DNA of 64,000 nucleotides from Chimonanthus salicifolius (GCA_013350335.1 CM023537.1:51096608-51160607); one strand, 5' to 3'. Shown: positions 22,182 to 36,111, counted from the stretch's first letter. Notes: generated from the sequence alone by a model not told the origin. Translations and numbers: made by a program.

Positions 22182-24217
22182 CAGGGGTCAAAATATCGGT
22201 CGATACTGTGCGTATCGGCCGATATAATTCGGTTTTTCAACCACCGAATTATATCGGCCGATACGTATAGTATCGGCCGTACAAAAAAAAATTCGGCTGA
22301 TATGTCCGAATTTTTGACCGAATTATCGGTCATCATATCGGCCGAATTTTAAAAATTCGGTTTTTTGTTTTTTTTTTTAAAAAAAAAACTTTTTTTTCAT
22401 AATAAATATCGGCCGAGATGACCGATATATAGGTCCAAATCTCGGCCGAATCTGGGCCGAATTTGGGCCGAAGCGGCCGTTTTTTCCCCCTGAAAACAGT
22501 AAATCTCGGGCCTGGGCCCAACTCAAGTTCGGCGATATTTTGCCGATATATCGGACGATATCTCATGTCCGATATATCGGGCGAGATCTCGGACGAGATC
22601 TCACCTGTCAACCAATTTCTCCCCATCACATCTCTGTGTACAGCGGACTGCAGGATTCGGTTGGTCCGGCATGCCTGAATATTTTATTATTTTTTTTAAA
22701 TCCAAAAAATCGAACCGGTCCAATTTTTTCCTATAAATACCATTCACCTACATCTCAAATTTCACACCTTATTTTCAAAGAGAAAATCAGATTTTACTAT
22801 TTATCTTTCAAAAAAATTGCACTCTTCATTACTTGATTAGTAAGTTCTAAACGACCCGGATTTGTTTGAAACCGAACGATCCAGACCGTTCAAAGGTTTC
22901 TTCATTTACAGATCTACTGATCTTGTAAGTTTTGTAATTTATTTCGATTTATCTGTATTTTATTTTAATTTTTTTAGCCAAAAATAACATAAAAGAAGTT
23001 AAAAAATGCTTGAAGTTAAATAAGATATGTAGTAATAAAAGCTTTATATAGGTATTATAATTTTTTTTCCATCTTAATGTATCTGTAGTTAGTTTTTGTG
23101 TACTTTGTTAGTTACTATTTTTTTTCATTTATTTATTCATTTTTGTTAACTATTTCAACATAAAATAGCATAAATGAAAAAAAAAGTTAGAAAATGATAA
23201 TACCTATAAAATAATAGATGAACATTTTTCATTTGCTCTTAGTTACTGTTACTAACATGTTAAAATTTACAGCAACATTTTTTACATTCACTTACTCCTT
23301 ATTTTAATTATTTCATTATTATCTATGGACTATGATATATAAATGTTAGTAAATGGTAAAACCTATAAAATAATACATGAAATTTTTTTATTTGTTGTTA
23401 TTTAATGTATACTAACTTCTTTTACAGGGATGAAATTTTTCCTTTTATTTTATTTCTTTTTGTAATTATTTCATTATTATCTATGGACTATGACATATAA
23501 ATGTTAGAAAATGGTAAAACCTATAAAATAATACATGAAATTTTTTTTATTTGCTGTTATTTAATGTATACTAACTTTTTTTGCAGGGATGAAATTTTTT
23601 CCTTTTATTTTCTTTATTTTTGTAATTATTTCATTATTATCTATGGTCTATGATATATAAATGTTAGAAAATGGTAAAACCTATAAAATAATACATGAAT
23701 TTTTTTTATTTGCTGTTATATAATGTATACTAACTTCTTTTACAAGGATGCAATTTTTTCCTTTTATTTATTTCTTTTTGTAATTATTTCATTATTATCT
23801 ATGGACTATGATATATAAATGTTAGAAAATGGTAAAACCTATAAAATAATACATGAACTATTTTTATTTGCTGTTATTTAATGTATAATAACTTCTTTTA
23901 AAGGGATACAATTTTTTCCTTTTATTTTATTTCTTTTTGTAATTTTCACCATTTTATTACTATTTATATAATTTCCCACATTCGTAACTTCAAAAATATA
24001 TTAGAAGATGTAAATGTCCGATATTTTATGAAAAAATTACATATTCAATAAGCTCATAATTTTCTGCATTTGCTGTAATTTTTTTGGATTTTTTTTTTTT
24101 TAAAAAAAAAAAACGGGGAGAAGAGAGAAAAAGTTCGGCCGATATCGGCCGAACAGATATATCGGCCGATATGAAAAATCGGCCGGGATTACGGCCCGGC
24201 CGATTTTTTTACCCCTG
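22182..24217. mobile_element. Complete 2.0-kb non-autonomous hAT element
   Basis: The element starts CAGGGGTCAAAATATCGG and ends CGATTTTTTTACCCCTG, so the termini are inverted. It is flanked by a perfect 8-bp direct repeat GGCCCAGG at 22174-22181 and 24218-24225. These are hAT hallmarks. Both subterminal regions are dense in TATCGGCCGATA-type words, as expected of clustered transposase-binding sites. The interior is AT-rich, with a 158-bp tandem array and no transposase frame, so it would depend on a partner element. It is much longer than ordinary MITEs. Confidence 0.9.
23160..23960. repeat. Tandem array of ~158-bp units inside the hAT element
   Basis: The word ATCTATGG recurs at 23321, 23479, 23639 and 23797, giving periods of 158, 160 and 158. 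Units are nearly identical (TATAAATGTTAG, ATGGTAAAACC, TGCTGTTATTTAATG, ACTTCTTTT, GGGATG). More diverged units flank the array on both sides. The high similarity implies recent duplication or homogenisation. Confidence 0.85.
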
Positions 24218-24469
24218 GGCCCAGGGGGTTGATAACTTGGCATACGTGTTTAAATCCATTTGTCATTTTGTTAACATTAAGTTCAAATGGATTTCGGACC
24301 GTATTCCAACAAAGGAACATGCTGTGGATCCCTATCCACGGACAAATAAATAAATATGTCCTAGATTTTTAACATCTTAGTATATTATCATTAAAAGCTT
24401 TCCAAATTTATTATCACGTAGTCAAATTTGTTGGCTCTTTCACATTTTCCTCCCAAGGCTGTTATTATC

Positions 24470-24810
24470 AGCCGATATGTATCGAAAATTTGATGGCCAA
24501 TACGTATCGATCGATATGATATGTATCGGCCTATATAAAGAAAATTGTGTGATATTTTTTATAAATCTCGACCCAGAATATTAGCCGATATCTTGAATAT
24601 CGGCCGAATTAAAAAAAAAATTAAAAAAATGGTGCTTGGTCCCACCATAATATCTGCCAAAATTATGTATTTTTTCTGAAAAATATTTTGTTAAAAAAAA
24701 TCTATTTTTGTTTTCTATTTTTTAATTTCTATAAAAAAAAATTTAAAAAAAAGCCAGCTGATTTTTGAAAAAAAAAAAAAGAGGAGAGAGAATAAATTCG
24801 ACCCATATCT
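24470..24810. repeat. TATCGGCCGATA-family repeat, second subfamily
   Basis: It contains ATCAGCCGATATGTATCG, AATTTGATGGCC, ATTATGTATTTTTT and CCAGCTGATTTTTGAAAA in the same order as the repeat at 42850-43215. The ends are worn and no target duplication is visible. Confidence 0.5.
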
Positions 24811-24814
24811 GATC

Positions 24815-27800
24815 TCATCTAAGTTCCTTTATCCTAGTTTAAAAGCACAAGACCATGCACTTAAAATTTACTTGAAAGAAGGTTTCAGAACTACAATGCA
24901 GGTCACTAATTCAAATATGAAGATTTTTAAAATTCTTTTAAATTTTGACAGAGAATTATGAATGAGGTAATCTTTCCAAAGAAAAGAAGAGAAGTAAAAA
25001 ATGTTAAAACAAAAAAGAGCAAGAAAGAAATGTTTTAAATTATTTTTTCACAATTATAAACAATTGGACTTGTAAGATTAAGTCTTAGTAATAGACACTT
25101 AAAAGATTCATCTAATTTCCAAAGAATTGTTTAACAATTTGGAGAGATGACCAATGAATCAAATAGATTCAATAGATCAAAAAGAGTAATAAGAACCCAC
25201 ACTTACATAAATGATTGCAACATCTATCATCTATGCCATGAAATATCTGTAATACCAAGTTCAGGGGTGTGCATTTGGCTAGCAATGTATTGATCTCAGT
25301 GGAAACCACTTCACCTACACAAACACCAAATTCTGTGCAATGTGACCCTAGGAAGGATTATTCATTTATAACTCAATCTAAAGATGGATCATGCTTGCAT
25401 GGATTAAGAATTTAGTGAAAAAACAATCAATACCCTCCATCAGTATATCAATGCAATGCAACATATTAGCCGTTATTATCTGATACACCTCCATTTGCAC
25501 TCGTCTGTCACCCGTCTAGACCTCAAGCGCAACACACTGATACATTGTAGGTGAGATTTTCCTACAACGCCGTGGCTAATATGTAATATATCAGTCATAT
25601 TTTTTACTCGTGCTATAAGGCATTACCATTTGTGTTTTCAATAATCAAATTTGAAGTTTGCACTGGAATAGTAAATTGAAAAAAATGCAGTGATTAAGAT
25701 ATAAAAAATCATCACAAATATGATTCACAGAGTTATAACCAAAATTGATTTTGTTTTCATTAGGACCTTACAGCTAAAGTGAGAATACTTTGATAGGGAA
25801 AGCATGGTACAGCTTCATAAAGATCCCTTACAGCACCCAATGGTGTCAAATGGATGGGCTCTTAAGATGTAAATTCATTTATATACTTGTCATATGTTAT
25901 TTAAATATGCTAATTAATTGAAATTTATAAGAGAGCAAATCTAATCATGGAGCAATAGCTTAGTTCGTGTTTAGATCATGCGATTTTAAATTTTTGTAAT
26001 AATTAAATTTAAGAAAAACATATTTAATTTTAAATAAAATATATAAGAAAAATCAAATAATTTAAGTCATATAAATTTCATTCTATTTTAAAAATAAAAA
26101 TTGATTTAAGTTTAAAGATCAATCCATATAAAGATATCATGTATTCATTTGAGTAGTAAGATTCGTATCGCCTCCAAATTTTAAAAAATGAAAATATTTA
26201 TATTATAAAAAAAATTCATATAAATATATAATATGTTGATGTATTTTTATATTAAACAAATTAAAAATTCTCCTTTCATCTCTTCAGTAGATGGGCTCAC
26301 CTTTATAATCTATGTTGGGGCACGTGTAAATCTACATATCCCCAAACCTCAAGAACTATTGAGAGTGACTCTTTTTGAAAAGGGAGGAATTTGATCCCAA
26401 GATCTCCTATGTAGAAGAGTGAGAATATGAGTATCAAACTAACTCCTCAGATTTAACTAGGTTTTATTTTAAAATTGTTACATTAAATCTATAATAAAAA
26501 TATATACTGAATCTAAATAAAAAGCTTGAATATTGAGTTTTTTTTTTTATGATAGTTTTCCAGATGTAAATTCAAAAGGAAATATCTTTCTTTTTGCAAA
26601 TTAAAAAACTGAATGGATCATTTTCGTAATATTAAAGAACACATTTTCGTGAGCGAACAAGAATGGATGAGGCAGAGCAAATCAACGATGGAAGGAAAGA
26701 AAAGAATTTGGGGGAAATGAGGCACGGCTGGAGAAGAAACAGAGAAAGGGGAAACACGGAAAGGGGAAACACGGATTGCAGCTCAGTCCGATTTTTCGAA
26801 AACCAGGTCGCCAATTCAGGTGTAGAGCCCTCTTTCTCTTTCCTCTCTCTCCCTTCCTCCCTCTCTCAAAAAAAAGGGAGAAGATTTAAAATGTTTAAAT
26901 TGTTTTCAAAATTCAAGGATCAACATACAGTTTGAGAAACTAGAGAGGATGGATGGTCTTTTTGTGTCTAAATTATCTTTTCTAATGGAGTTGGAGATTT
27001 TCTTTGTTTTTGTTCACAGACTGTTATAACAAGGTATAATTTCTTTCAGAATACAATGCTCAAGTCACAATTTTAGAAACTGAGGGCGTGTCTGTGTGCA
27101 ACTATTTTCTATAAAAATTTGATTCCTATTTCCATAAAAAAATGAAATCTGTAGATGTTTTACTGTGATATTAATTTCTATAGTTTAGTGCAATAAAAGG
27201 ATTTCCACAATAGTTCATCACTGAAGTTTTTTTTTTTTCTATTGTTCGATGGGTGAGGCATAGGTTATAATTGATTTTACTTAATTCTAATTCTAAATGA
27301 TGATGGTTGATTATGATAATGATCATAATAATCAAGATAATAAGAAAAATAAAATTATATACGTTGTATACTTAATTCAATCTATATTTTACTTAAAAAT
27401 GTTAATATTATGTAATAAGGGGTATGTTAAAAAAGTTAATGTTATGTGATAAGAAGTACTTGGTTTAGATCTTGGCTTGACTTGTCTCAATCTATAATCT
27501 TTTAATTCATAAGCGAGGTCATATTAGGGAAGTTCATGGGTTAATTGGTGGATGGGTATGACACATGGGTTGGGTTTGGTTATGGGTCGAGTAATGAATT
27601 ATACATACAATGTTTGGTTATGTTGGAGCATAGGCCATGTGTTAAATTGTGGGTTGGTTCATAGCTTGGATTAGGTTGACCATCGGAGATAGGTTGGCTC
27701 ATGGATTGGGTCAATTGGATCATGATTCAGGTCATTAGTCACTGGATTGGATCATTGGTCATGGATCGTGTTCAGATTGTGGTTGGGTTGGATCTTGGGT

Positions 27801-28080
27801 CATGCTAAGTTGGGCCATGGTTAGTCCAAACATTGGACTATATGCCTTGAAATCCACAAGTTGTAGAAATTGCTTTCTGACCCCTTCCCTAGGAATTGAT
27901 TTTCCAAATTTCATGTGAAAAATAATCAAGTCGCGGAAATCATTTTCCATAGAAAAGGTCCGCATGGAACAATGGAAAATAATTTCGATGTGAAATCTTG
28001 CAAACATTTCCATTTCTGACAATTGGCTTATTTATTTGGGGTTTTTCTATAAGTAATTAACTCATTAATCCTTACACAAA
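24815..28080. other. No gene seen; AT-rich, degenerate repeats
   Basis: AT-rich with no convincing frame. Minor items: a ~130-bp segment at about 25462-25590 with inverted ACATATTAGCC ends; a tandem pair AAAGGGGAAACACGG at about 26745-26774; and a degenerate GGGTTGGGT/GGATCATGG run at about 27530-27830. Confidence 0.45.
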
Positions 28081-31000
28081 CACATAATCATTTAGGGGAC
28101 TCTTCTCATTATGCTACGGGGTACTCTCCTTGTTATGCTGCAAACAATGAACTTTTTTTTTCTCTTTCTTCACAAGTAAGCAGCCTGAGGACCACACATC
28201 AAGTTCCTTTTATGAAGGTTTCAAGAAAGAGCAAATAACGTCATTGAGGGCCTCCCCACGGGTATGGGTCAAGCCAAACTAGAGGACAAATTAAAAGGGC
28301 CTATAAATTTCTTCCACAAATAGGCCTATAGATGCAAATCCCTAGGTGGTTATGCATGATGAACTCCTCTGTATTATAGGTCAAAATTATTGCTACAAAA
28401 TTGTTCACCCAATAAGGTTTTCCATTTAGATCTCTCCAATACAAATTAGAAGTCTCCCTCCATCTCATCTTATCTATGTTGCATGAGTATGTGTATGTAT
28501 ATGGGAATTCAACCCTGATACAAGATGTCCAATTTGGGAAGTCTCAAAGAGAGAAGCGAAAAATAGGCCCTCCCTACCCATGAAACAATTCTACCTGCTG
28601 AAACAAATGTCACTAGGAAAGTTCAATGATGGTCTGACCTTTCAATAAGCTTGAGATAAATAACCTTCTTACGACCCCTATGCTTAAAGATGTTGCTAAA
28701 ATCATTTGTCAGATTTACCGGCATCTGTTCTGCTGTGTTACTAGCTTTATTACGTCATATATCAGCGAAACTTCCCCCCACCTTATCTGTAACCATCTTC
28801 TGCTTCCATATCCAATTTAAAGTTTCAACAATTTTAAGGAATTGCTGCAAACACATTTCTTCTTTTGCAGGACTTCCAATATGTTGAAAGTCCGCTGAGT
28901 GTGCTCAAATGTGGACCTTCCTCACCGAGGAGGTACCTAACTGTTGCAGTAACTACTAATGATTGCTGTCTCCTACAATATGAACTTTTGCACATGAATC
29001 TATGTGTAAGTTCGGATATTTTGCATCATTTAAGAGGAAAGTCCATTGTGGGTGGTTAAGATTGTCATAACAGGTTTTGGGTAGTGGCCAAAATACTGAT
29101 GATAGATGGTCTGGATCAGCATATACATGTATGGGGAGAAAATGGAACATATGCAGATCTTGTAATAAGGTAATGCATGGATAGTCACTGTCTGAGTTGG
29201 TCATAGACAACATGGCAATGATGGAATCATCCTGCTTATTGGTGAAAGTAGTTGTCCTGCCATGCTTTTCTCCCTCTTTTGAGACAGTGGGTTATTTCTC
29301 CCTTGTAGTTGCACTTATGAAAGTCCATGTTGACCCTTTGCTGCATTTTGGATGGAGGATAGATTAAAAGTGCTGTGTGTGTGTGCATACACTTTGTTTA
29401 TTTCTTTTTCGTTTTTTAAAGTAAGTTAAAAAATGCTGATTCAACTATTAAAAGAAATCCTAGCCATAGCCTGTACATGGACAATGAAGAGTTTTGAACA
29501 GTCCATCTTCAGTGGTTCAACAGCACAAGGTAAAGATTTTTCAGTTAGTAGGGTTTCCAGATTAGTTTCTTAAGGTACTTTGTTCCCAGTCATTTCTGGA
29601 TTCAGTGGATGGTTATGCTATACATACTAAGAGGTTCTCAAGTAGTGTAATCTTGTGTAGAATAGTTTAGATAGGTTAAAAGTATTCAAGTTTCTTTAAA
29701 GTATTCTGGAAGATTGCTGCACTCAAACTTGGTAGTTTGTTGAATGTTAACCAGGACCTATGAATGTAGGAGTTCCTAAGTATTAAATGATTGACATGTA
29801 GGTAGGTTCAATTTAAAGTTTTGTACCCATCTTTCCCCCCTCAAAGTTCTAATTTCTTCTCTAGTTATGCTTGTTCTCTTCTCAAGTGTTCTTCCTCATC
29901 TGATCTCTTGGTATGCAAGTTGTGCTTAAGGAAGGGTGCTACTCAGTTGCCATATAGCTAAGTAATCAATTACATGGAGTCTGTGGCGTTGAGCTACTTA
30001 GCAAGTGAACCAAGGCCAGGAACTGCAATAACAGGAAAGACAGTTTTTCTCAAATCAATTAATTGATTTAAGGTGACAATATATGATGATTTGGGTATGC
30101 CATAAAATTGTGATCTAGCTACGAACACTAACAGGGGTTTGAACTTTGAACACAGAAGAAAGGAGGAGGAGGAAAAAAAACCTACTTGTTACAATATGCT
30201 TTTTGTAAAGAGTTCGAAGATCCTAACCCACACGTTTATACTTGATTGTCAAAAGTGGGCTCCACTTTGGTCTTCTACAACCTACTTCTCAATGGAAGTG
30301 TTTTATCGTGTCCACTCAAACATAGAAAAAGCCCTGAAATTCTTTGATGCGTTTTTTTTTTTCCACCATCATTTTGGGAATGCAACTTGGTTCAGACCCA
30401 ACAGAAGCCCAACTGGCCCAACTTGAGTTCTAGGTCTGGTTCGATTTTGGGTGCTTCAGCTCAAGTTGGGTTTGCACCTGAAACTTAACCCAAGTAATCT
30501 GTTTTGGGTTTGGGTTGGGGTTGGTCCTCACCTAAACTAAACCAGCCTAATTCAACCAATCAACTCTAGATTTCCTAACCTGGTCTGTGCATAGGGGTGA
30601 TCCTAGGCTTGTGATGTGGACTGTGCAACAATCAATGTTCAAATATCCAAGGAACCAAATCCAATAACCTGCAATCTAAATAAATATGTTATGTATTAAA
30701 CTATATGAAGATAAAGCTCTAACATTACCTTCATATATCCTTGTCATACTACTTATCATATTTGGCATTAGGAAATAGTGTCACATACGAGATATAATGG
30801 GATTCCACTATTTGAATTGAAGGTTTTATCACTTGCTTTATTTTTTGCATTTTTTGTGGTTTATTTTCACTATCTTTTTTCTTAAATACATTTCTTGGGA
30901 TTATTTTTATATTTTTTCTTATAATCTTTACTAATTCTATGTTATAGAAGACTTGGGTTCTGTTGTGGTTTGGGAACTTGATTATTTAATAAATCTGTTT

Positions 31001-31320
31001 TTCCTTATGAAAAGGAAAATGCCGGTGTTCCTAGTTTTGGAAATATTTGAATTCAAATCTAAATCTGACAAAATGAAGTGGATGTGGTTTTGAATTATAC
31101 AATTAAGAATCTGACACAATCCAAATCCAAATGTGGATTCAACAATATTAAGTGGATGCAAATTCAAATTTATCTAAATCTGACTTGAGCCTAACTCGTT
31201 TACATTCCTAGAAGGTTGTGTGAGTGTTTTATGTGCTTTAACATTAAGAATGGAATCTTATGGACTGTGGATCTAGAATTCAGATTTTGGAATGTTGCTT
31301 TTACTTTTGGGTTACACTGC
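28081..31320. other. No recognisable gene
   Basis: Less AT-rich than its surroundings, with scattered short frames and no domain I can name. About 30380-30570 is a run of decayed GGGTTTGGGTTGGG-type sequence. Introns or UTRs of a diverged gene cannot be excluded. Confidence 0.35.
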
Positions 31321-31329
31321 ATAATGTGA

Positions 31330-31750
31330 ATGAAATGGATGAAAGGGTGTGGAAGGAGTCTAGTGGGATCTTTTCTTGCAAATCTTTCTATTTGTTATTT
31401 TAAGTAATCATTTGTCTGCTTTCTTCTTTGAAGCCATTTGGAAATCTTCGGCACCATCCAAAGTGAGAAGCTTCTGAGGGTTGCCTTATTGAATAAAATT
31501 GTAAGCTATAGATAATCTCAAAGTAAGGAATTTTCTACCCAAAACATATGCTTGCTTGGTTGGAGAAATGAGGAATCCATTGATTATTGTTTTCTACATG
31601 CCCTTTTGTGAGCCCCATTTGGTCCTATTTCTTTGCAGGTTTATCCATTTGTTGGGTCCTTACTTTCATCATGTTCTCATTATTGGATGGGTTGTGAGCC
31701 CTTTTCAAAGAAAGGCCGAAGTTCTGTGGAAATGGTACCTTTAGCCATTT
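31330..31750 (+). pseudogene. L1-type LINE C-terminal remnant (zf-RVT region)
   Basis: Across frames one can read D-E-R-V-W-K-E-S-S-G-I-F-S-C-K-S-F, then A-I-W-K-S-S-A-P-S-K-V, then E-E-S-I-D-Y-C-F-L-H-A, and finally L-W-K-M-V-P-L-A-I. This order is that of the zinc-binding region at the C-terminus of plant LINE reverse transcriptases, but it carries several stops and frameshifts. Confidence 0.65.
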
Positions 31751-31754
31751 CTTG

Positions 31755-32660
31755 GGTTTGTGTCCTACAGCACAATAAAGGATCTTAATCATCATCATAA
31801 TCAAAGACATATATCCTATCTATCTGGGGTTAGCTTTATGAGTTTCTATCTTCCATTCAATCCTATAAAAACCATGAAGTCATATACCTTCCACGCCCTA
31901 CAATCTATCATCTCTCTTTACCCTTTCCAACCATGTATTTAATTATCATCCTCTCTCTTTATCACTTGCACGTGTCCAAACCACTTTAAATGACTTTGCC
32001 TTTTTCTCATTTGTTGGGGTGACTCCAAAGGTTTCTCTAATATGTTTTCTCTTAATTATATCTTTTAATGTTACTCATCTATCTTATAATATGCATTTCT
32101 GTTACCATTACCACATCTACTTTATTTTTTTAATTAATTACCCAACCCTCGGCTCCATAAAGCATTGCAGGCCTAATGGTTGTCTTATAAAGTCTCTTGT
32201 TTAATCTACAAGTTACTCTTTTATCACAAAGAAGTTTATTAGATTACATTTGGCTCATCCTGCTCGCATCCATAAGCTATATCCAGATCTATCCTTCCAT
32301 TTGGTTTAGCAGTTACATTTAAGTATCTAAATCTATCCAATTGTAATACAAATCATTTCCTATTTAAAGCAGCTCCTCTTATATGCTCCCTAGACAACTA
32401 GAGTTATGCCATGCATTCTGTCTTTGCTTTACTAATTGTCAATCCATTCATCTCCAAGCCTTTCCTCCATATTTCTAATTTCACATTCAATTGATTTCTT
32501 GTTTCACCAATTAAAACCATATCATCTGCAAATAGCATGTACCATGGCAATGCATCCTATATATCAGCTTTTAGGTAATCCATAACTAAGATAAATAAAA
32601 ATGGAAGGATCTTTGAAGATAAAACTTTTACAGGTGCTGCAATGCATAGGCAAATATCAT
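31755..32660 (-). pseudogene. RTE-like LINE reverse transcriptase fragment
   Basis: On the minus strand this reads L-F-I-L-V-M-D-Y-L, a stop, then L-P-W-Y-M-L-F-A-D-D-M-V-L-I with the catalytic F-A-D-D at 32523-32534. Further on come G-L-T-I-S-K-A-K-T-E and a worn tail. The 3' end near 31800 has the ATGATGATGATTAAG-type tail common in plant RTE elements. Stops interrupt it, and the 5' two thirds are absent. Confidence 0.75.
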
Positions 32661-33272
32661 TCAGTAAGCTGTGGTATCTGAATCTTCTTGAGGGTCTTTG
32701 TTGATTACAGAAGCAGGGTAACTCCATCATTAGACCTCTTTCTTTCTTAATTTTCTTTGTTTGTCTGTTATGTTTTTATCTTTTAGCTTGGTTATAATCT
32801 CTCATTTGATCCTAGAGCCTTTTGTACTATGTTCGTTTTTAGTATCGATAAAATCTCTGTTATCTCTTAGAGAAAATAAAAAAAATATCTTTTCAATTAT
32901 TTTTCTTTGTAGGAGAAAATAAGTGCCATAGTTGGAACTGTCATTGATCTTTTTGGATGTCCATTTACTAGTTTGATTCTCTAGGAGTATAGCATGTCAC
33001 AAAACATAATGGGACAATACTTGTTACACTGATATTTTATATAGAAAATGGAATAAATTCATGCCTTCTCGAGTCATTGGCTTAGCAAAAAAGTGTGACC
33101 TAACTAGTTCAAATTTTACAAGTTATTAGTGTGCTTGACCATAAAGTAAGTGCAATAAGTAATATAAATAATAAAATTTAACATAGATAAGAAAAAAAAG
33201 ATAGACAATATGTAGTGTAATAAACTATTGAATGGATACAATAGTATAAATGCAATGGTACATTAAATACAT
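32661..33272. other. No gene seen
   Basis: AT-rich spacer between the LINE fragment and the first long-TIR element. Confidence 0.5.
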
Positions 33273-33691
33273 GTAATTAAGGGTGTTGATTTTTACACTG
33301 TACTTTCGCCAAAAGTAAAGTGTGATGTAATAAAGTACACCAGATTCATATTTTTTCGTCAAATTTTCGATTCTGCCCTTCCTTTCTCCTCTTCCTTTTC
33401 CATTTTTTCCCCCAGAAAGCTTTGCAAGCGCTGAGAACAGGCTTGCCCTACTTGTCACTGCAACAGTACTCGGACTTCCCAAAACCATCGCTAGTGCTCT
33501 TGCAACCCTCTCCATCTCCGACTCGAAGCTCTTGCAAGGTGTTAACAGATTAAATACATTGGGAGGGACTTTTGTGTAAATCTTCTTCTACAAAATGGGT
33601 TTCTCTTCTCTTCTAGGATTCTTCTTCGAACATTTACTGCCCTCTGTTACCAGCTTATTCCAGATAAGAAGAAGAAGAAGAAACTGGTATA

Positions 33692-34147
<456 letters not shown>

Positions 34148-34244
34148 TAAGAGAACCTTTTGAATGTGGTGTTGCAACACTATTTTGATAATTTTTCATT
34201 TTAATTATTAGAGAGCGTGCGATGCATTGTGGACCATAGTCAAA

Positions 34245-34685
34245 TGGAGGTGGTATGTTTTTTCTTTTCATTTTTTTCAAGAGGTAAGTGTGTTCTTGGC
34301 TACTTCGAATATCTAGAAGTTATAGTTTTCAATCTCCGAAAAATCATTGATTTCAATCCAAGTGTTTGTTGGGCAGTAAATTAAGAACAAATATATTAAA
34401 TAGGAGATTCTTAGCTGGGGAACCTTGTCTAAGTGGATTTCCACCTCCATAGTCGATTATTAAACATACCACCTCCATAGTCAATTGGAGGTGGTATGTT
34501 TTTTCTTTTCATTTTTTTCAAGAGGTAAGTGTGTTCTTGGCTACTTCAAATATCTAGAAGTTATAGTTTTCAATCTCCGAAAAATCATTGATTTCAATCC
34601 AAGTGTTTGTTGGGCAGTAAATTAAGAACAAATATATTAAATAGGAGATTCTTAGCTGGGGAACCTTGTCTAAGTGGATTTCCAT
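34245..34685. repeat. Two near-identical ~200-bp direct repeats, period 241 bp
   Basis: 34245-34444 and 34486-34685 are almost the same (one visible difference, CTTCGAAT against CTTCAAAT). They begin TGGAGGTGGTATGTTTT and end GTGGATTTCCA. The 41-bp spacer contains the inverted word AACATACCACCTCCA. The second copy runs into the right terminal arm. Confidence 0.85.
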
Positions 34686-36017
34686 CATATCTGGTGAACC
34701 CTGTATCACATCTGGTGGGAGCTTCTCCATTGCTCCTCCTCCTCCTCCTTTTACTAATGGTTGTTGATGATGATCCTTCTTCCTCTTATTTTTCATCATT
34801 GTATCCATCATCATACCCGTTTCTTTTCCTTTTTCTTCATATTCAGAATGGGCTGGGAACAAAGGGCAGCAAGTGTTAGAAGCAGAACCCTAAAAGAGAA
34901 AAGAAACCCATTTTGTAGAAGAAGATTTTCACAAAAGCCCCTCCCAAATGTATTTCATTGGTTAATGCCTGCAAGGGCTTCGAGTTGGAGATGGAGAGGG
35001 TTGCAGGAGTGCTTATGAGGCTTTGGGAAGCTCGAGTATTGTCGCAGTGGCTAGTACGACAAGCTTGTTCTTAGCGCTTGCAAGGCTTTTGGGAAAAAGA
35101 GCGGAAAAGTAGGAAGAGGAGAAAACAAGGGCAAAATTGGAAATTTGATAAAAAAATATGCACCTAGTGTATGGTTAAGTAAAAAACACCGTGTAAAAAT
35201 CAACACACGTAATTAATTATCATTAATGATCTATGCATCTTACTTGCAAGATTCAACCACGATTCTATATTAACAATAATTAAAGGCCGCCCATACAGAC
35301 ACCCCCATTTTTTGCTAGCAGACACCGCATTTCAAATTCGTAGTGGAAATTACGTTTCTGCCCTTCCGCTTGGAATCGACCGAACGAACATGCAGTTCAT
35401 TTTCGCTTCGATCAATCGATCTTAGGCGTATGGAATCGTGTGATTGAACAGACAGTTCATTTTAGCTTCGTTCGATTGACCCTAACAGCGTATTCATTCA
35501 ATCTTCTTTTATTGCGAAGAAGTGACTCCAGCCAAGTTTTTCAATGTACTCATCAGTTTTAATTCCAAAGGGTGGGAAAAAAGTAAGGTCAATGATTTTA
35601 CCAAACATCTAGGGCCGAGAGTACAAATCCTCTTTGTACAATGTTGCCGCTTCCAAAGAGGTGAAATGGTTGGGGTCTCCGTCTCCACCACTCTCGGTCT
35701 CTTCCCTCTCGATGTAGCCACGGTTTTCACTTTCTTCCCTCTCGGTGTAGACCCGTGGATTTGATCTGATGCCATGTGAAAGAAGGGGGTGTAAAGGAGA
35801 ATCGGTTTGGAGGAGAAGGAAGGGTAGAGAGAAGGGATCGAAATCGATTCGTGCGATCGAAGGTGGAAGAGGGGAGGGAAAGATCAAACGAATGTGACAA
35901 TTGTGCGGTTGATTTGGAGAAGAGGAAATGGTAGATCGAACGATTTGGAGAAGAGAAGAGAGAGTTTTAGGGGTTTTGGTCTTTCAATCGCACGAATGAA
36001 CGAAATGGGAGAAAATT

Positions 36018-36111
36018 TCGTTCGTTTGATTATATATAAGTGTAAGATTGATCGCACGATTTCTGTGATCTTGCGATCGATCTTACACTTATATACAATC
36101 GTTCGATTGAA
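36018..36111. repeat. Perfect-stem hairpin in the second Mutator-like element
   Basis: The arms 36018-36057 and 36072-36111 are inverted copies (core TATATAAGTGTAAGAT and GATCGATCGCA) around a 14-base loop. An RNA from either strand would form a long stem. Confidence 0.7.

Noticed and set aside
25462..25590. Small TIR transposon with ACATATTAGCC ends
   Set aside because: Only about 11 bp of inverted match and no target duplication; insufficient support for an annotation.
27530..27830. Telomere-like or GGGTTGGG repeat as a structural element
   Set aside because: Too degenerate and not in tandem; probably an old dispersed repeat.
33225..33515. 96-codon minus frame in the left arm of the MULE-like element
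   Set aside because: Part of it is open in the right arm too, but simply because the arms are homologous; no domain recognised.
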